A DNA stretch of 64,000 bases, from assembly GCF_000003815.2 (NCBI RefSeq), contig NC_049980.1, positions 32,761,212 to 32,825,211 of the forward strand. The letters run 5' to 3'. This document shows positions 31,500-44,300 of this stretch, piece by piece. Each line of letters starts with the position of its first letter. Positions within the stretch are counted from its first letter, which is position 1. A program made the position numbers and the translations under genes. Below the pieces are notes generated by a model. It worked only from the letters and a program-made list of their open reading frames with translations, did not search any database and had not been told where the DNA came from. This DNA comes from Branchiostoma floridae. Taxonomy: Eukaryota; Chordata; Leptocardii; Amphioxiformes; Branchiostomatidae.

Positions 31500-31920
31500 C
31501 CTAGCCAACGTTTCTGTAACTGTCTGTCACCTTCCTCTGTGCAACACTGACTGTCGGTTTGATATATAAACAGTTGGTTATCTACAACAAACTTTGTCAC
31601 CAATTTCCTGGCCAACACTGATCTACATTGTATGACTGTCAGTTTGAAAAAATTAGATCACCACTTGGTTATCTACAACAAACTTTGTTCTCCAGTCCTT
31701 GCATGGGTCTGCCTGTGTAGGTACAAGGTTGTAATAATGACAAATACATGTATGTCACTTACGCTGTCACCAATTCCTCTGGGCAATACTGACCGTCGTA
31801 ACTTGGTTACCTACAACAAACTTTGTTCTCCAGTCCTTGCATGGGTCTGCCTGTGTAGGTACATGTACAAGGTTGTATGTAATAATGACAAATATGCCAC
31901 TTACAAACTACGTCCAGGGG
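31500..31920 (+). repeat. ~140-bp tandem duplication, about three copies
   Basis: 'ttggttatctacaacaaactttg' recurs at about 31573, 31663 and 31803 (the last with one change). The last two copies also share 'ttctccagtccttgcatggg' and the following 'gtctgcctgtgtaggtac', about 139 bp apart. Confidence 0.8.
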
Positions 31921-32086
31921 CCACCGGGCTGCTAATGGCCTGGGCAGGAAGCTGACGTGAAAATGGATGGCCAGTGGCAGTGGCGTCGTCCTATTTTAGC
32001 GGTGCTGCCCTGTGGTCTATAGGTGAGTCTGACAGGGGAGGCAGCCAGGGGACCCTGGGCTGACAGGCCATCCAACATCTTAGGGG

Positions 32087-32452
32087 CAGAATGTTCCTAA
32101 AATTAGCTTCAAAACTTTTGCAAAGTTTTCGTCCTTGTGCAAAGTTCCTTCTGAAGTCCAGAAATTTAGATCACCTCTTCAGTAAAGGATTCATTTGTAG
32201 GATTTCCAAGTATGAAATGTTTCTAAAATTGATAGTTTCACAACTTTTGCCATGTTATGGTTTTAGTATAAAGTTACTCCTGAAGTCCAGGATTTAAGAT
32301 CACCCTCTGCAGTAAAGGTTTCATTGGTAGGGATTCTAAGACAAAATGTTTTCAAAATTAGCTTCCAAACGTTCACAAAGTTTTCATCCTTGTATGAAGT
32401 TACTTCTGAAGTCCTTGATTTTAGATCCCCTTCCACAGTAAAGGTGCATGTA
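32087..32452 (+). repeat. ~125-bp tandem repeat, three copies
   Basis: Units begin near 32087, 32211 and 32343. Each has 'aaaatt.g.tt...aac.tt' followed by 'aagtt.ct.ctgaagtcc' and 'agtaaagg'. Divergence between units is moderate. It is not coding. Confidence 0.8.
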
Positions 32453-33684
32453 AAGGTGAAGCAACCAGCCTCAGGTACAAACAAGGCATGACACTTTTTC
32501 ATTGATGGAGGTTTGACGCTTGAGTCTTATGCCTGAATGAATAAATGAATGAGTGAGTGTGTGAGTGAATGAATGAATGAATGGTTTATTCAATCAATAT
32601 GATCTGACAAAAAGTATATAGCAGCCACAGCAGTATATAAAGCAGTATGTATAGCAGTACTTTTATACTTAAAATCATTGGCTTAGGCAAATTACAGATT
32701 TACATATAAACGGGCTAATGACGAAAAATCCTTTACAACATGTCAGAGTTTGGTCCGACAGATCTAAGCCCCACCCGCGGATCCACGGAATTTGATCCAT
32801 AGCGTAGGTTGCATTACCACCTGGGCTACAGGGACATTCAGGAGTAGAAGTTTGTATGAAGTGATTCTTAAAATTAACATTGATGGCTCTGCAAACCACT
32901 GTGGACTTCTGCAGACAGTATTACAGTGTCAGATAAATGAGCTTTTTTTTCATAAGACAAGTTGGATCAGATAAATTTGAACATATAATAAAAGATAAAG
33001 GTCTCACTGTCTACTGGACGGACGTATTGAATGTGGACTCGTAAGCTACCTGGAAAGGAGGCCCTCTCTTGTATGAGCTGGGCGCAACTTATCAGCCACC
33101 GCACACTAATGGTCAAGCCCGGACAAAGGAGGCCGGAGCAAACGGGCAGACTGCCCCTGGCTGTGCGGGTATGGACGGCAGCGTCCAGATAAAAAGGCAG
33201 AGGCTACTTTAGATGTAGAGACAAGGACGCTTCAAAATGAAGACAGTGTTCATCAACATGTCAAAGGGTTTTATGACTTGTCCGTTTTGAAAAGAAAAAA
33301 AAGGCATTTTGGTGGGCAACTTGGTAATTCAGAGTGACAGGGCCCCCCTGGCCATGTCCACTATGTCCCCCCGGTGAAAATTGGAATATGGAAATGTGTG
33401 TGAATATGCTGAGGTTTTGTTCTGTTTTGTATAGCATAAACTTTAGGTGCAACACACCAGTTTTATATACAACCAGTGTGTGAAATGGAACAGAAAGGTT
33501 TGATCCACCCACATTGAGTTTTTTTTTTTTAAATTATCAAGAGAAAAAAATGTCAAATGATATGGCAATAACTTTGAAATCCTTTCACTGTCAGGTAGTT
33601 ACATTAATTTAAGGATATAACTTTACAGCAGGTTGTGGTGCTTTTTCAGTGTTCCACAACATGTCTGAAAAGTTTTCATAAATA
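32453..33684. other. Intronic DNA with simple repeat and a GC-rich patch
   Basis: 32538-32582 is a GAAT/GAGT tract. About 33010-33235 is a GC-richer single-copy patch. About 33311-33390 ('ggtgggcaacttggtaattcagagtgacaggg') is a degenerate copy of text at 33701-33785. No exon is recognised. Confidence 0.4.
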
Positions 33685-33700
33685 TTAAAGGCATTTCAGT

Positions 33701-34045
33701 TGGTAGCGTAGTGGTAATTCCGGGTGACAGGGTGCCTTTGGCCAATTGTCCACAATATTCCCCTGCTGAATACAGGTTAGAGATGTGCCACTCAGTGGTA
33801 TCGAACTTGGAGATTCTAGGACGAATCTTGAAAAGAAAAGGGAGAGTAGTGTTACGTTGGGGTTCAAGCGCTGCCAAACTGACCACGCCAACAGCTCTGA
33901 GCTATTGGCATTGTGGTTTGCACGTTGGATTTGTGATCCGGCCGCCCGGATTTGGCACAGGTTCGAATCCCGGGAGTCGGGATGTTGTTCTACTCGGCCC
34001 TCTGGTTCTTTCATTGGGAAGCCTACATTTTATTCATTTATTGTT
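33701..34045 (+). mobile_element. SINE-like sequence with tRNA-type boxes
   Basis: 33912-33975 holds 'tggcattgtggtttgcacg' and a perfect B box 'ggttcgaatcc' in a tRNA-like order, followed by body text 'ctcggccctctggttctttcattggg' into a T-rich end. 33701-33785 is a related partial unit. Confidence 0.5.
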
Positions 34046-34976
34046 ATTTGATATCTTCAGACGCCTGGGTGGCCGATACATGCAGAGGTTGTCTGGAGAA
34101 CAAAATATCACATGGTATGACAAGGTAGCCTGGTATCATGGTATTCTAGCTCCATTTGCTCAATGTGTTTGCTTTCGTGGAGGTATTGGCCTAAATTGAA
34201 TATAATTTGCCTATAAATGTAGGTAAGAGTTCTGATTGGCTCCTAGTCACATGGTCCTTGACAAGTGAATTTCACTTTGGAATGCTCAAGTCAGGATCTG
34301 ATGACTTTTGTAATGCATTTTTCACATTCCTGTGTCTATGCACAAAAGATTTCAAGATACCAAAAGTAGATTTTACTACATCATTATCTCTCATAATGCT
34401 AAGATAGCTGAATACCAAGATTGCGTTGTTATCAGAAAAGATAATGACACTCTTGTTTAGCCCCACCTGATTGTATAAAGATTAAAGGATTCAAGTTTGT
34501 TATCCTATACATGTATTGTTTAGTAAGTGCAATTTTAAGGTTGTTTTGTTGCTCTATTTTGTAGCCTAATGCCGTATAGTTGACCACAGGAGTCACTGTG
34601 TCTTTTTTGTGTCATTAAAGCTTCTGTTTTGTATCAAAATGGCATGGTAACAGAGTTGGAACAGGCAGTTGAGAGTTCGAACCCCATTGCAGATATTTTG
34701 CAAGCACACATGCACGCAGGCCAAAAAAGTAATAACTCATTTTTTTTACAATACTAATGTACTGAAAAAGGGCACTTCTCAAAGTCCAGTATAACTTTAA
34801 TTTTGAACTTGCTTTAAGCATCAATTTTTCCCACACATGTGTTTGTTTGTTTGTTTGTGTGTGTGTTTGCTAATAAGGCAACTAAGTCTTCCATTAGATT
34901 TCCTAGCTGTCAGAAATGTATGACTCCCCGTTGTCGCAGACCTGCTCTTGTTTCCGTTCTCACGTTCTTGTGTGAG
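34046..34976. other. Intronic DNA
   Basis: About 34638-34695 contains another tRNA-like head ('tggcatggtaacagagttgg', 'gagagttcgaacccc'). 34844-34868 is a GTTT/GT tract. Nothing else is recognised. Confidence 0.4.
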
Positions 34977-35207
34977 AGAAGTCAAGGTCTTGCGACTTCC
35001 AAGAATGTCTCAGACGTCCTGGGAGAGCTCAGTCTCTGTTGTTTCCAGTGATGGCCTTAAAGATAGTTCTGATAATCTTAAACACAAGGGAAGGAGGAGT
35101 GCGGGTGCCAGGGAATGCCTGGGAAACCCGGAGCCGTCAGACACCCAATGCTCGAAGGAGCGGACGCGAGGTCAGAGGTCGAGCAAAACAAAGCCGTGCA
35201 CAGGTTT
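34977..35207 (+). other. Candidate exon, weak
   Basis: After gtgtgag an open stretch encodes SQTSWESSVSVVSSDGL, a basic/Ser segment, and SSKTKPCTG, ending at ACAG|gtttga. It would enter in phase 2, matching exon b, but leave in phase 1, not matching exon c. An internal donor (CAGAG|gtcgag, about 35179) would keep phase. The sequence is coding-like, but no module is present. Confidence 0.2.
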
Positions 35208-35325
35208 GAGATGACGAGGCAAATGATAAGGACTGGCTCCAGGGACCGGTGTCAGGAACGTTGCCTGAAGGGTGACATTCCCGGCATCAGGAGGACCAAA
35301 ACACAGTGCTTGCCTCTACCACATC

Positions 35326-35659
35326 CAGGGCTCAAAATACTCTTTTCTGCATACCTGCACTGGTGCAGGTAACATTGAAAATTACCTGCACCAGACAAAT
35401 TTTACCTGCACCACTCTGAATTTAGGAAATATGGATCATACTAAAATTGTTCAGGAACCATTGCTATTTTTTCTTTTATACTTCATAGGTGGTAACAGTC
35501 AATGCAGCTGATAACAATCCCTATACACCTACATCATAATATGTATAAAACCCAGTACATGGACCAGTGCAGGTTAGGTGCAGGTAGATATCACAAATAC
35601 CTGCACAGCTCCAATTTTGCCTGCAATAACCTGCATATGCAGGTGGTATTTCGAGCCCT
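35326..35659 (-). mobile_element. Family-B TIR element, reverse copy
   Basis: The ends cagggctcaaaat and tatttcgagccct bracket the family interior ('ggtgcaggt', 'gtggtaacagtcaatgcagct'). Confidence 0.8.
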
Positions 35660-36197
35660 AACATCTCAAGCATGTTAAAGAATGCACCCATAGTAGGGGT
35701 CCTTCCCGATATGAGTCGTTCAAACCCTTACAGTCCTGTGGCCTCACCGGGTACTATTGCTGTATTGAGGTCACCCTGAATGCCAGCCTTTTCTTCTTTT
35801 TTTTTAATTTATTTGCATCAGGCCTGTGGCTCATAGAAACAAACAGAGTACAATTAAAGATTAAAAACGGCACATTGAGAAGATGATATTTACATAATGC
35901 CACTAAGAGGTACTATGCTGTTCGAGTCCACGAGCAAGGAAATAATTTCATTATGTGAAGACGAGGCGGGTAGCAAATGAATGAGTGAGCTTGCGGGGCT
36001 TTGCATCAAACATATCCGTACGGTCGTTTACAAACAAACAACTTGTACTTGCATACCTGCCAGCAGAAAAGAGCAATTTTTAACATACAGGATAGCTACA
36101 CTTTGCAGCACACATGACTGACTATCCCAATAAAGCCTTTAGTTAGTGATGTTTGGGATCAAACATGTACTATGTCATATGCAACAGAACTATAGGG
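35660..36197. other. Intronic DNA with a retroposon 3' end
   Basis: About 35795-35900 runs from a T-rich start through 'atcaggcctgtggctcatagaaac' to A-rich text, like other reverse-oriented retroposon ends here. No exon is recognised. Confidence 0.4.
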
Positions 36198-36600
36198 ATG
36201 GACCTTTTTTTCTTGTTGGACCAGACCTGGAAAAAATCAGCGGACTGGGTTTCGGACTGATCAGAAAATGAATAGATTATACTGGCAGTTGTTCACGCAT
36301 TTTGGGGCTTCCCGATCCACTGGTAACAAGAGCGAAGTAGAGGAGAGTTGATAGTCATTTTTAAGAAGTTCCTACAATCAAATTTGGTCTAAGTTAGTGT
36401 TGTTTACCAGAAGATAGGATTTTAAAATGCCTGCATAAGTCAGATACTCCACCAAACAGAATCCTTAAAGTACAAAATTGACCATTGTTTTGATTATTCC
36501 TCTGGTTCAGAAGTTTTCACACTCAGACAGGTACCTGATCCTCTGGACCTGGAGCGTACCTGCAGCTGAATTTTCTGTTCCGGTACCCACCCCTGAACAG
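36198..36600. mobile_element. Family-I element copy (ggaccgg/ccggtacc ends)
   Basis: 'gggatggacc...ggaccagacctgg' on the left and 'ttccggtacccacccctga' on the right match the longer copy at 60075-60535. The copy is degraded. Confidence 0.5.
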
Positions 36601-36609
36601 GACCCTTAA

Positions 36610-36845
36610 GTTGCACTCTCACTGCACTTGCGTCTAGCTTGCGTCACTGCGGGGTTCAAAGGATATTAAACAAATTTCAGAGATAAAGAACGGATTTTCT
36701 GACTTTTTGTGTATTTTTGTTGTCTTCTAAGTCATACATTTACATCACGCAATATCTGAATTATAAAAAATCTGAGAAAACAACAAATCAGTGATGCAGT
36801 TGACGAACCCCGCAGTGACACATGCTTGACGCAAGTGCAGTACCT
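36610..36845. repeat. Foldback inverted repeat
   Basis: 'gcacttgcgtctagcttgcg' with 'tcactgcggggttc' on the left is inverted as 'gaaccccgcagtgac' and 'cttgacgcaagtgcagta' on the right, about 150 bp apart. Confidence 0.75.
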
Positions 36846-38039
36846 TTACTACAGTACTCCTACCTTGCACCAGCTCTCTCCATGGTAACTTCAGTCCTAA
36901 CACATACAAATTTGGGTGTCGATATGTCAGTGACCTCCACAGCGGGAAGGTTAAATAGACAACATGGTGTTTGTACATCATGCGTTCACTTGTTACAAGA
37001 TCCATCATACATACCTAAATAATGGAGTTCTTATGAACAGGCTGGCAGCATACATGTATACTGTACTAGTCTCATATTGTCAGTTTACATACATGTAGTA
37101 CATGTTACAGTGTACATGTTTGTACATGTTTTCTTCGCATAGAATAAATATTTTGCTTTACACAAGACTCTGGAAAGATAGTAGAGACAAAATGTTTTCT
37201 AAAATCTTTCGTTTCGTTTGGTTCTGGTTTATTTCAGATCTCTATTGGTGATACGATATTCATTAATCAGCAAAATTAGATGATAAAAATTAAAGTATAT
37301 TAATTATTATATGCATTTGTATATGATGTAAAAACCGAAATATACAGCAAAGTACACTTGGATTTATTTTTAGCAGAAAATTGAAACAACCATTTCATGT
37401 AATTTTTCACAGTTGTACTGTAACAGTTGCATTTGTATGGAATGAAAGTATAAGTGACAGCATCCTTACATGTTTCTTTTGCTGCAAGTTATTTCACAAA
37501 CAATAAACTGTGTGAACCATGTAGGTAGCAGTCTGGAAAAATTACATGTATTCTCAACAGATGTACATTTGTAATTGGATATTAGCATGAAAGTACTAGT
37601 GACAGATTTGCTACTAGTACATTGTACAAATGTAGTTTCACACAAAATCATTTGTCAACCATTTACTTACTAGGTCTAACCCTCTGGAAAGACAAGTGAC
37701 AATAGAAGCAAACTGTATCACTAATAGTTCTATACTACAACAATCACATACAGATATCATTATTGCCCCAAGAGAGGTACCAGTTTTAAACCATCGGCTC
37801 TTGTAGATACAAATGTAAATAATATGTAGTTGTGAATTAAGAAATTCACCAACCAACCTAATGAAATTCTTCACTGGAATAAAAACAACATTTCAGTTAC
37901 TGTATTACAATATATTCTTCACCTTAATTTTTGTGATATGAAACAAAATGAAAGTATTAGTGACGGCTTCCTTTTCTGTACTGCGATTTCAGCCCGTATA
38001 TGGCTGTGAAAACACTTGCTGCAGGCCTTCCTAGACAGG
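36846..38039. other. Intronic DNA
   Basis: A short motif 'gaaagta.tagtgac' recurs at about 37443, 37588 and 37950, hinting at old local duplication. No exon is recognised. Confidence 0.4.
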
Positions 38040-38680
38040 AGTATGATTTAGGCAGGTAGTACCAGCTGACCGTACATCAGCAATCCTGCATTATGCAGGT
38101 GAATTTGTTACTGCTCCAGCCAGTGTCCTGCCAATTACAGGGGAATAAGCAGTATATCTTTTATTCATCGGTCAGGGCTGCGAAGGAAAATATTTACACC
38201 CCGTTCCCATCGCTCACCCGTGTCCGCCATCATGAAACAATGAGCATGGGTCCCCAGGCAGGCGACCTTTCTGACGCGCGGCCTTATCTCGGTATTTAAT
38301 ATGATTTTTCCTTGTAGCGCGGCACCATCGGGACCGTCCGTCTCGCATGCGTAATGCCTGCCCGGCGCGCCGAGCGGGGCATTTCCCCGTCGATGGATGT
38401 CCGCCGCATGTCGTATTATTCATAACGCTGAAAGTTTGATAGTACAAGATGTAATGGCGTAGTCAATACAGATGGCTACACTGTCGCAGAACGGGGGTGT
38501 CGTTCATCAAAGGCTCGTACAAACGGCCACGAGCCGACGGCCGACACGGCGCCCTATGTCCACACTCCTGTCTCATTAACTCTACCAACTTCCTGACCGT
38601 ATGTTTAATTACGGTACCTACCCCGGATCGGATCCGGAACTTCTATCAGGAAAGTAATAATTATTCTGATTAAGACCATT
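38040..38680. promoter_or_regulatory. GC-rich single-copy island, possible enhancer or conserved element
   Basis: CpG-rich text (cgcatgcgtaatgcctgcc; ggcgcgccgagcggggc) is interspersed with homeodomain-like AT cores (ttattcataa, ttaattac, gtctcattaac) and no repeats. It lies in a large intron. Function is inferred from composition only. Confidence 0.3.
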
Positions 38681-39569
38681 TGAGGGACGCCGTATTGATC
38701 CGAAAATCAAATCCCATCCGTGGAAACTGTGAGACTGGAGTAGGAGAAACAGTTCGCACCGCGACACGCAGTAGTCTGATGAATGAAGGCCTGCCGCATG
38801 TGGTGCTTCAATTCATCGGCAGAATTATAACGACTGCCCGTGACAATACATGCCCTGAGTGGGGACAAGCAGGGGTATTGTTCTCTGGTGACCTCAGCTG
38901 CATACGTTATTCTGTGGAATTGTTATCCCGAGGACACAGCAACACTGGTCACCAGTGCATGTTTTGATTTTGGTAAAGACGCTTTGTTCAGTGATTTCTG
39001 CACAGTAAACTGTATGGTGCAAAATTGTTACAAAAAGTACAAGTACAAGTTGTTAAAAAAAATTCTACTTAACAAATGGCAAAGGCAGAGTGACATAACT
39101 ATTAGTAAGTCAACTGTAATATCTTGTTACACTAAGCTGATGTAGGTATACCTTGACACTATATTTGTCCATAATTTATAAAACTCAAAAGGTTGCAAAC
39201 CAAATGGATTTTTCTGACTTATGATGGTCTTAATACCCAAAGAAACATTATAATTAGGGTGCAGCTAATATGTATGATAATCGGTCTTTATGAAATTAGC
39301 CATTTGATTGGTTGAGAGTTATCACATGATAAGCAGCTTAGCATGTTGAGGCCACTCCAGTTTGACTTGTTGGTTTGCAGATATTTTTATATAAAAAGCT
39401 TGTGCAAGAGATTATCATGAAAACAAAAGGCTCAATGGTGAAATCTTGCATCTGGATCTGTTCACTCCCTGGATCTGTTTGCACCAAGGTACATACTTTC
39501 CCCCCAAACTCATGTTGATAATCTAAATGAAAAGTTTGGAAATCATGCTATTTGTAACATTTTATTTCC
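38681..39569. other. Intronic DNA, nothing recognised
   Basis: No exon or repeat could be supported. Confidence 0.4.
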
Positions 39570-39932
39570 TTAGGCCACACCAATTTAATTTCTTGGTTCA
39601 CGGATTCGCTCGCTCCTATTTTTTGGAAAAAAAATATAAAAATAAAAATTACCACTCAGCAAATTTTCACCATTAATGAAACCTTTCACCAACTTTCTGG
39701 TGTAGCAAATTGGCCTTTATATTATAAGCTCCTTAAAGTGTGGGTACAGGTGCTGTTACTGTACAATAATAGTGTTTTTGTACTTTTTTCAAGCTGAAAA
39801 CTTTTTTTCTTTATGTTTTGGATTAGCCGTTACCTTTACCCCAACCATTTTACAATTTTTATTTCGCCCTATCGCTCCATACTTTTTATGAAAAAATCCG
39901 TGAACCAAGAAATTGAATTGGTGTGGCCTTAA
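39570..39932. mobile_element. Family-D TIR element
   Basis: Starts ttaggccacaccaattta and ends aattggtgtggccttaa, with inner 'cttggttcacgga' and 'tccgtgaaccaag'. It is longer than the copy at 8238 because of extra interior sequence. Confidence 0.85.
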
Positions 39933-39969
39933 CATATATTTCCATATACCACCGTCTCTGATGCATAGG

Positions 39970-40440
39970 TCTTGACAGTTTCTGTACAGTCAAAACTGCC
40001 CAAGAAGTCCACCCAGAGGACTAATAAATCTGTTCTATGTGGACAGGTAGTCATTATAGACAGGATTCGTAATGAATGCCAGGGTTGGACTAGTCCACAG
40101 CCCGATGGTCCTGGGCAAGTAAAAGTGTTGATCGGGCAAGTTCATGTCCTATCCCACTTGCCCAATCGGGCGAGTAAGATTTTTCCATGAGTGAGATTTT
40201 GATATACTTGTCACTTTACACAGTCATGTCATCAAGCACAAAAATAGAGCCAATATTAAATGTTTAATTGAAAAATGTTATTTTACTATCGGGCAAGTGA
40301 AAAGTTGGTTTGGGCGAGTAGATTTTTTTTGTGCTTGCCCCATAGGACAAGTTAATTTCAGAAAACTTGTCCAACCCTGATAATGCTTGTGTCCATGAGA
40401 AAAATACATGTTGTCTATGGGGTCACCAAGAAGTGATCAC
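39970..40440. mobile_element. Family-F MITE interrupted by family-C element (40080-40379)
   Basis: Family-F text (gtcaaaactgcccaagaag...gtcattatagacagg) stops at about 40079 and resumes after 40380 (tgtccatgag...gtctatgggg). The insert begins cagggttggac and ends gtccaaccctg, a family-C copy. Confidence 0.7.
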
Positions 40441-40919
40441 ATTGGCCATTACGAACAGGTTTGGCCTTATGTTACCAATGGACGTCCATTCCTAGTCGGT
40501 GATGAACTTACCTCACAGCTCACATTGTCCGCAAAACTGGAGCAAACAGAGGTCATAAATTCAGGCCGCGATCTAATTTCCAAGTCCTTCCAAAGGTCGC
40601 TACCTCCTTAGTATTTGCCCGAATCTGTCAGGGTTTCTCTATCATAGCTGAAAAATGGTATTGATCAGCATTTCTGAGACCTTCGCTGTTTAATTTTATT
40701 TCGCACTTTGTCTTGACCCGTGTGGTAACGTGAGGCTCCTGTTGAGTGGGATGATTACATGGAGAGGCACCCTGGCTTCATTAGTGGGCTCGCAGTATCA
40801 TTTTCCCCAACAACCCAGTATTACTTATTTATCATTATTGATCCAATAGCAGTGCCCGCAAAATTGTCAAATTCGTCTCTCTCACGGTTTGCCTCTGGGC
40901 ACCTCTTTTCTCTCTTTTT
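40441..40919. other. Intronic DNA, nothing recognised
   Basis: Single-copy-looking sequence without exon support. Confidence 0.4.
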
Positions 40920-41374
40920 TTTTTAAATCCTTATTGATGGAGCACTTTCCAGGTGACATTTAAGAATGCGGCACCCCGTTGAGACGCAGCGCGACAAAAA
41001 AAGTCCCTGGAAATGTCATGAATTGCCACTGGCATGCCTGAGCAGAGGGGTCGCGGCGGTGTCGCCGGGGAAATCCCCGGCCCACCGGGGGAGAAAAGCC
41101 ATCTGCATAATCACGGAGCGTCTTGATACATGTTGATCTTGTCCGTAGCCATTCGGCAGAAAATTAAAACTTTAACCACCTCCCGAAAGTGTCGAGAGAG
41201 AGAGAGAGGGACGGCACCGCGAGGGGATGGTCGCTGACCCGGGACCCACGCCGGTTCCGAGGCTCTCGCATGTTTGATCTTTAGCAGGACCCTTTTAACT
41301 CAAAGTCAGACACCTCCGCTGCACTTGGGGCAGGTACATCACGTTTTTTAAGACTTTTTTTTTAAAGAAGATGT
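40920..41374. promoter_or_regulatory. GC-rich single-copy island, left part (split by the LINE)
   Basis: CpG-rich unique sequence (gtcgcggcggtgtcgccggg; ccccggcccaccgggg) with AT cores. It continues in style on the other side of the retrotransposon (44697-45210). Regulatory role is inference. Confidence 0.3.
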
Positions 41375-41385
41375 ATGCCGCTGTG
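41375..41385. repeat. 11-bp target-site duplication, left
   Basis: atgccgctgtg is repeated exactly at 44686-44696, bracketing the retrotransposon. Confidence 0.85.
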
Positions 41386-44300
41386 TGGGGGATTAAGACA
41401 GTGTGCTAACCTCCTAGTCGGTATCCCCCGGGCAACGGCCGCAGCAATGACCCTGGTTTGCGATACCACCGGGAGTAGTGTGGTGTGCCATCAGGCGTAG
41501 TCCTGCAAGGCCCCACCTACTCCTGGCAGGTTCAACCATGGTGGGACGGATTCCAGGGTAGCTGTTGCTGGCTAACAGCACCTGCACCGCCTCAGTCCCC
41601 TATGGGCGGTCTACAAATGCAGGAGGGGTTGTGCGTAGGGCCAGCTACCCACCACATAAAAATCGCTAGCGACGAATCCTCGACAAAACTTAACCAGGAC
41701 TGACCTTAATGGAACTTTGACCCCGGACCGAATGGACTTACGATTCCGCAAGAGGCTTAATGAAACTAGTCTGCGAATAGCAACATGGAACGTTCTCTCA
41801 ATGAAGCAAGAGGGATCAGCCCTCCTAGTGGCCAACGAACTTGCCCGTCTTGACATCACAGTTGCGGGACTAACTGAGGTGAGGTGGCCTGGATCAGGCT
41901 CTTGTCGAGCCAATGACTACACTTACCTCTGGTCTGGCAGGGAAGATGGCCTGCATCGCCAAGGTGTGGCACTTGCCCTGGCCCCTTCAGCCCACAAGGC
42001 CCTCAGCTTCTGGAAACCAATAAACAACCGTCTTCTTCTAGCCCGTTTAAGGCACCGTCATGGCATGATCTCCATCATCGTGGCTTATGCACCCACCGAT
42101 GTGGCTCCAGCGGAGGAAAAGGATGATTTCTATTCCAAACTCTCAGCGCTGGTGGCCAACATTTCTAGGCATGACATCATCTGGGTATTAGGTGACTTTA
42201 ATGCTACTACAGGCACCAACACCACTGGTTATGAAAGCTCCCTTGGGCCGTATGGAACGGGTTCACGCAATGACAATGGCAGCCGGCTTCTGGAATTCTG
42301 TGCCTGTCATCGCCTGCGTACAGAACGCTCCTTCTTCCCCCACAAGCAAATCCACTGTATGTCCTGGATCAGCAATGATGGCCACACTACCAAAGAGGTG
42401 GACCACATTCTGACTAACTCGCGCTGGCATACCTCCTCCAACTGTCGTGTCTACCGTAGTGCGCAGTTCGGGAACGCGGATCACAGGCTACTCTCCATGA
42501 CAGTTGCCCTCTACCTTCAAAAGGACCCAAAGTCTGCTCAACAACGTAAATTTGACATCGCAAGACTACAGTCTCCTGATGTCTCTGCTGACTTCCAACT
42601 TGAACTGCACAACCGCTTTGAAGCACTGCTGGACATCAGCGATGAGGACCACGGGGATCCTGCTAAAATATGGGATGGCTTCAAACACAACCTGACGGAA
42701 GCTGCCACAAAGACAGTGGGATTTACAAGATCCAGAAAGAAGAGAGCTTTCCTATCTATGGAGACACTCAAGGTGGTAGAGCTAAGGAGGCAAGCTAGAC
42801 TCAATGGTGACATCAGTGAATATAGACGCCTCAATGGCAGCCGCAACAAACTCTTACAGAGGGACAAACAAAACTGGTTGGAAAATACTGCCAAGGAGGC
42901 CGAAGCAGCAGCACGAGCTGGCAACCAGTCTGTCCTGTACAAAACTCTCAGGACTCTTTCTGGGAAGACCACCCCACCCACAGCCAATGTAAAGGCCCTG
43001 GATGGGTCGGACCTGGAGACACCAGAACAACAGCTAGAGAGGTGGAGGGAACACTTTTCAACCCTACTGAACCGTCCCCCACCACCTCCATGTAATGAGC
43101 TGGATGCCATGGCTTCAATGGCAGTGGAGGATGACTCCATCTCCGTAGACCCTCCGTCCCTAGATGAAGTTGAGAAAGCCATTGGAAAGCTCAAGCCAGG
43201 CCGTGCTGCCGGTGCAGATGGTATCCCACCAGAGTTGCTGCTGAAGGGAGGCCCAGCTGTAGTTGCCTGGCTGCACGCACTAATCGTCAGCATTTGGCGA
43301 ACCGGGAACATCCCTACAGACTGGCGCCTTGGTGTTATCCTCCCATTCTGGAAGAAGGGGCCCAAGGATAACTGCGGCAACTATAGAGGAATCACTCTGC
43401 TCAGTGTACCAGGAAAGGTCCTTGCCCATATCCTCCTGGCAAGACTACGCCCCCTACTCCTTCAGAAACAACGCCAGGAACAGAGCGGTTTCACCCCAGG
43501 TCGGTCTACGGTGGACAGAATTCTTACTCTCAGGATCCTGGCAGAGTTAAGGAGGGAGTATAGAGAACCACTCTATGCAACGTACGTCGACCTTAAACAG
43601 GCCTTCGACTCTGTGGACAGAGCTGCACTGTGGAAAATCCTGAAAATCCTTGGCGTTCCGTCCAAACTCCTGGGTCTTCTCTCTTCCTTGTACTCAGATA
43701 CGGTCTCGTGTGTGAGGGTGAATGGCCAAACGTCTGATGTTTTTGAAATTAACAGTGGGGTAAGACAAGGGTGCGTGCTTGCGCCCACCATCTTTAACAC
43801 AGCAATCGACTACGTCATGGATAGGACTGTGACCCAGAGTTCCTGCGGTGCCAATTATGGCAGGGTTAGGATCACAGACCTTGACTATGCCGATGATGTA
43901 GCTCTCCTGGCAGAGCTGCTGGAAACTCTCAGTATAGCACTCCAGCACATGGATGCAGCAACAAAGCCACTTGGTCTTATGATTAGCTGGCAAAAGACCA
44001 AGGTACAAAGCCTGTGTGATTACCAACCTCCCCCAGAAAACCAGGTTATCAACGGCCAGGAAGTGGAAGCTGTCAACAAATTCAGCTACCTGGGAAGCAC
44101 CATCACCTCGGACTGCAGGTGCATTGCAGACATACAGGTACGCATCGGTCGGGCGGCTGCGGCTATGGCAAACCTGGCAAACATCTGGTCAAATAAACAA
44201 CTCTCCCTCCAAACGAAACTCAATCTCTATAATAGCTTAGTTCTTTCCATCTTGCTCTATGGATCTGAGGCATGGACACTAACTGCGTCCTGGGAGCAAC

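Noticed and set aside
42538-43380. Minus-strand 280-codon open frame
   Set aside because: Antisense shadow of the retrotransposon reverse transcriptase frame.
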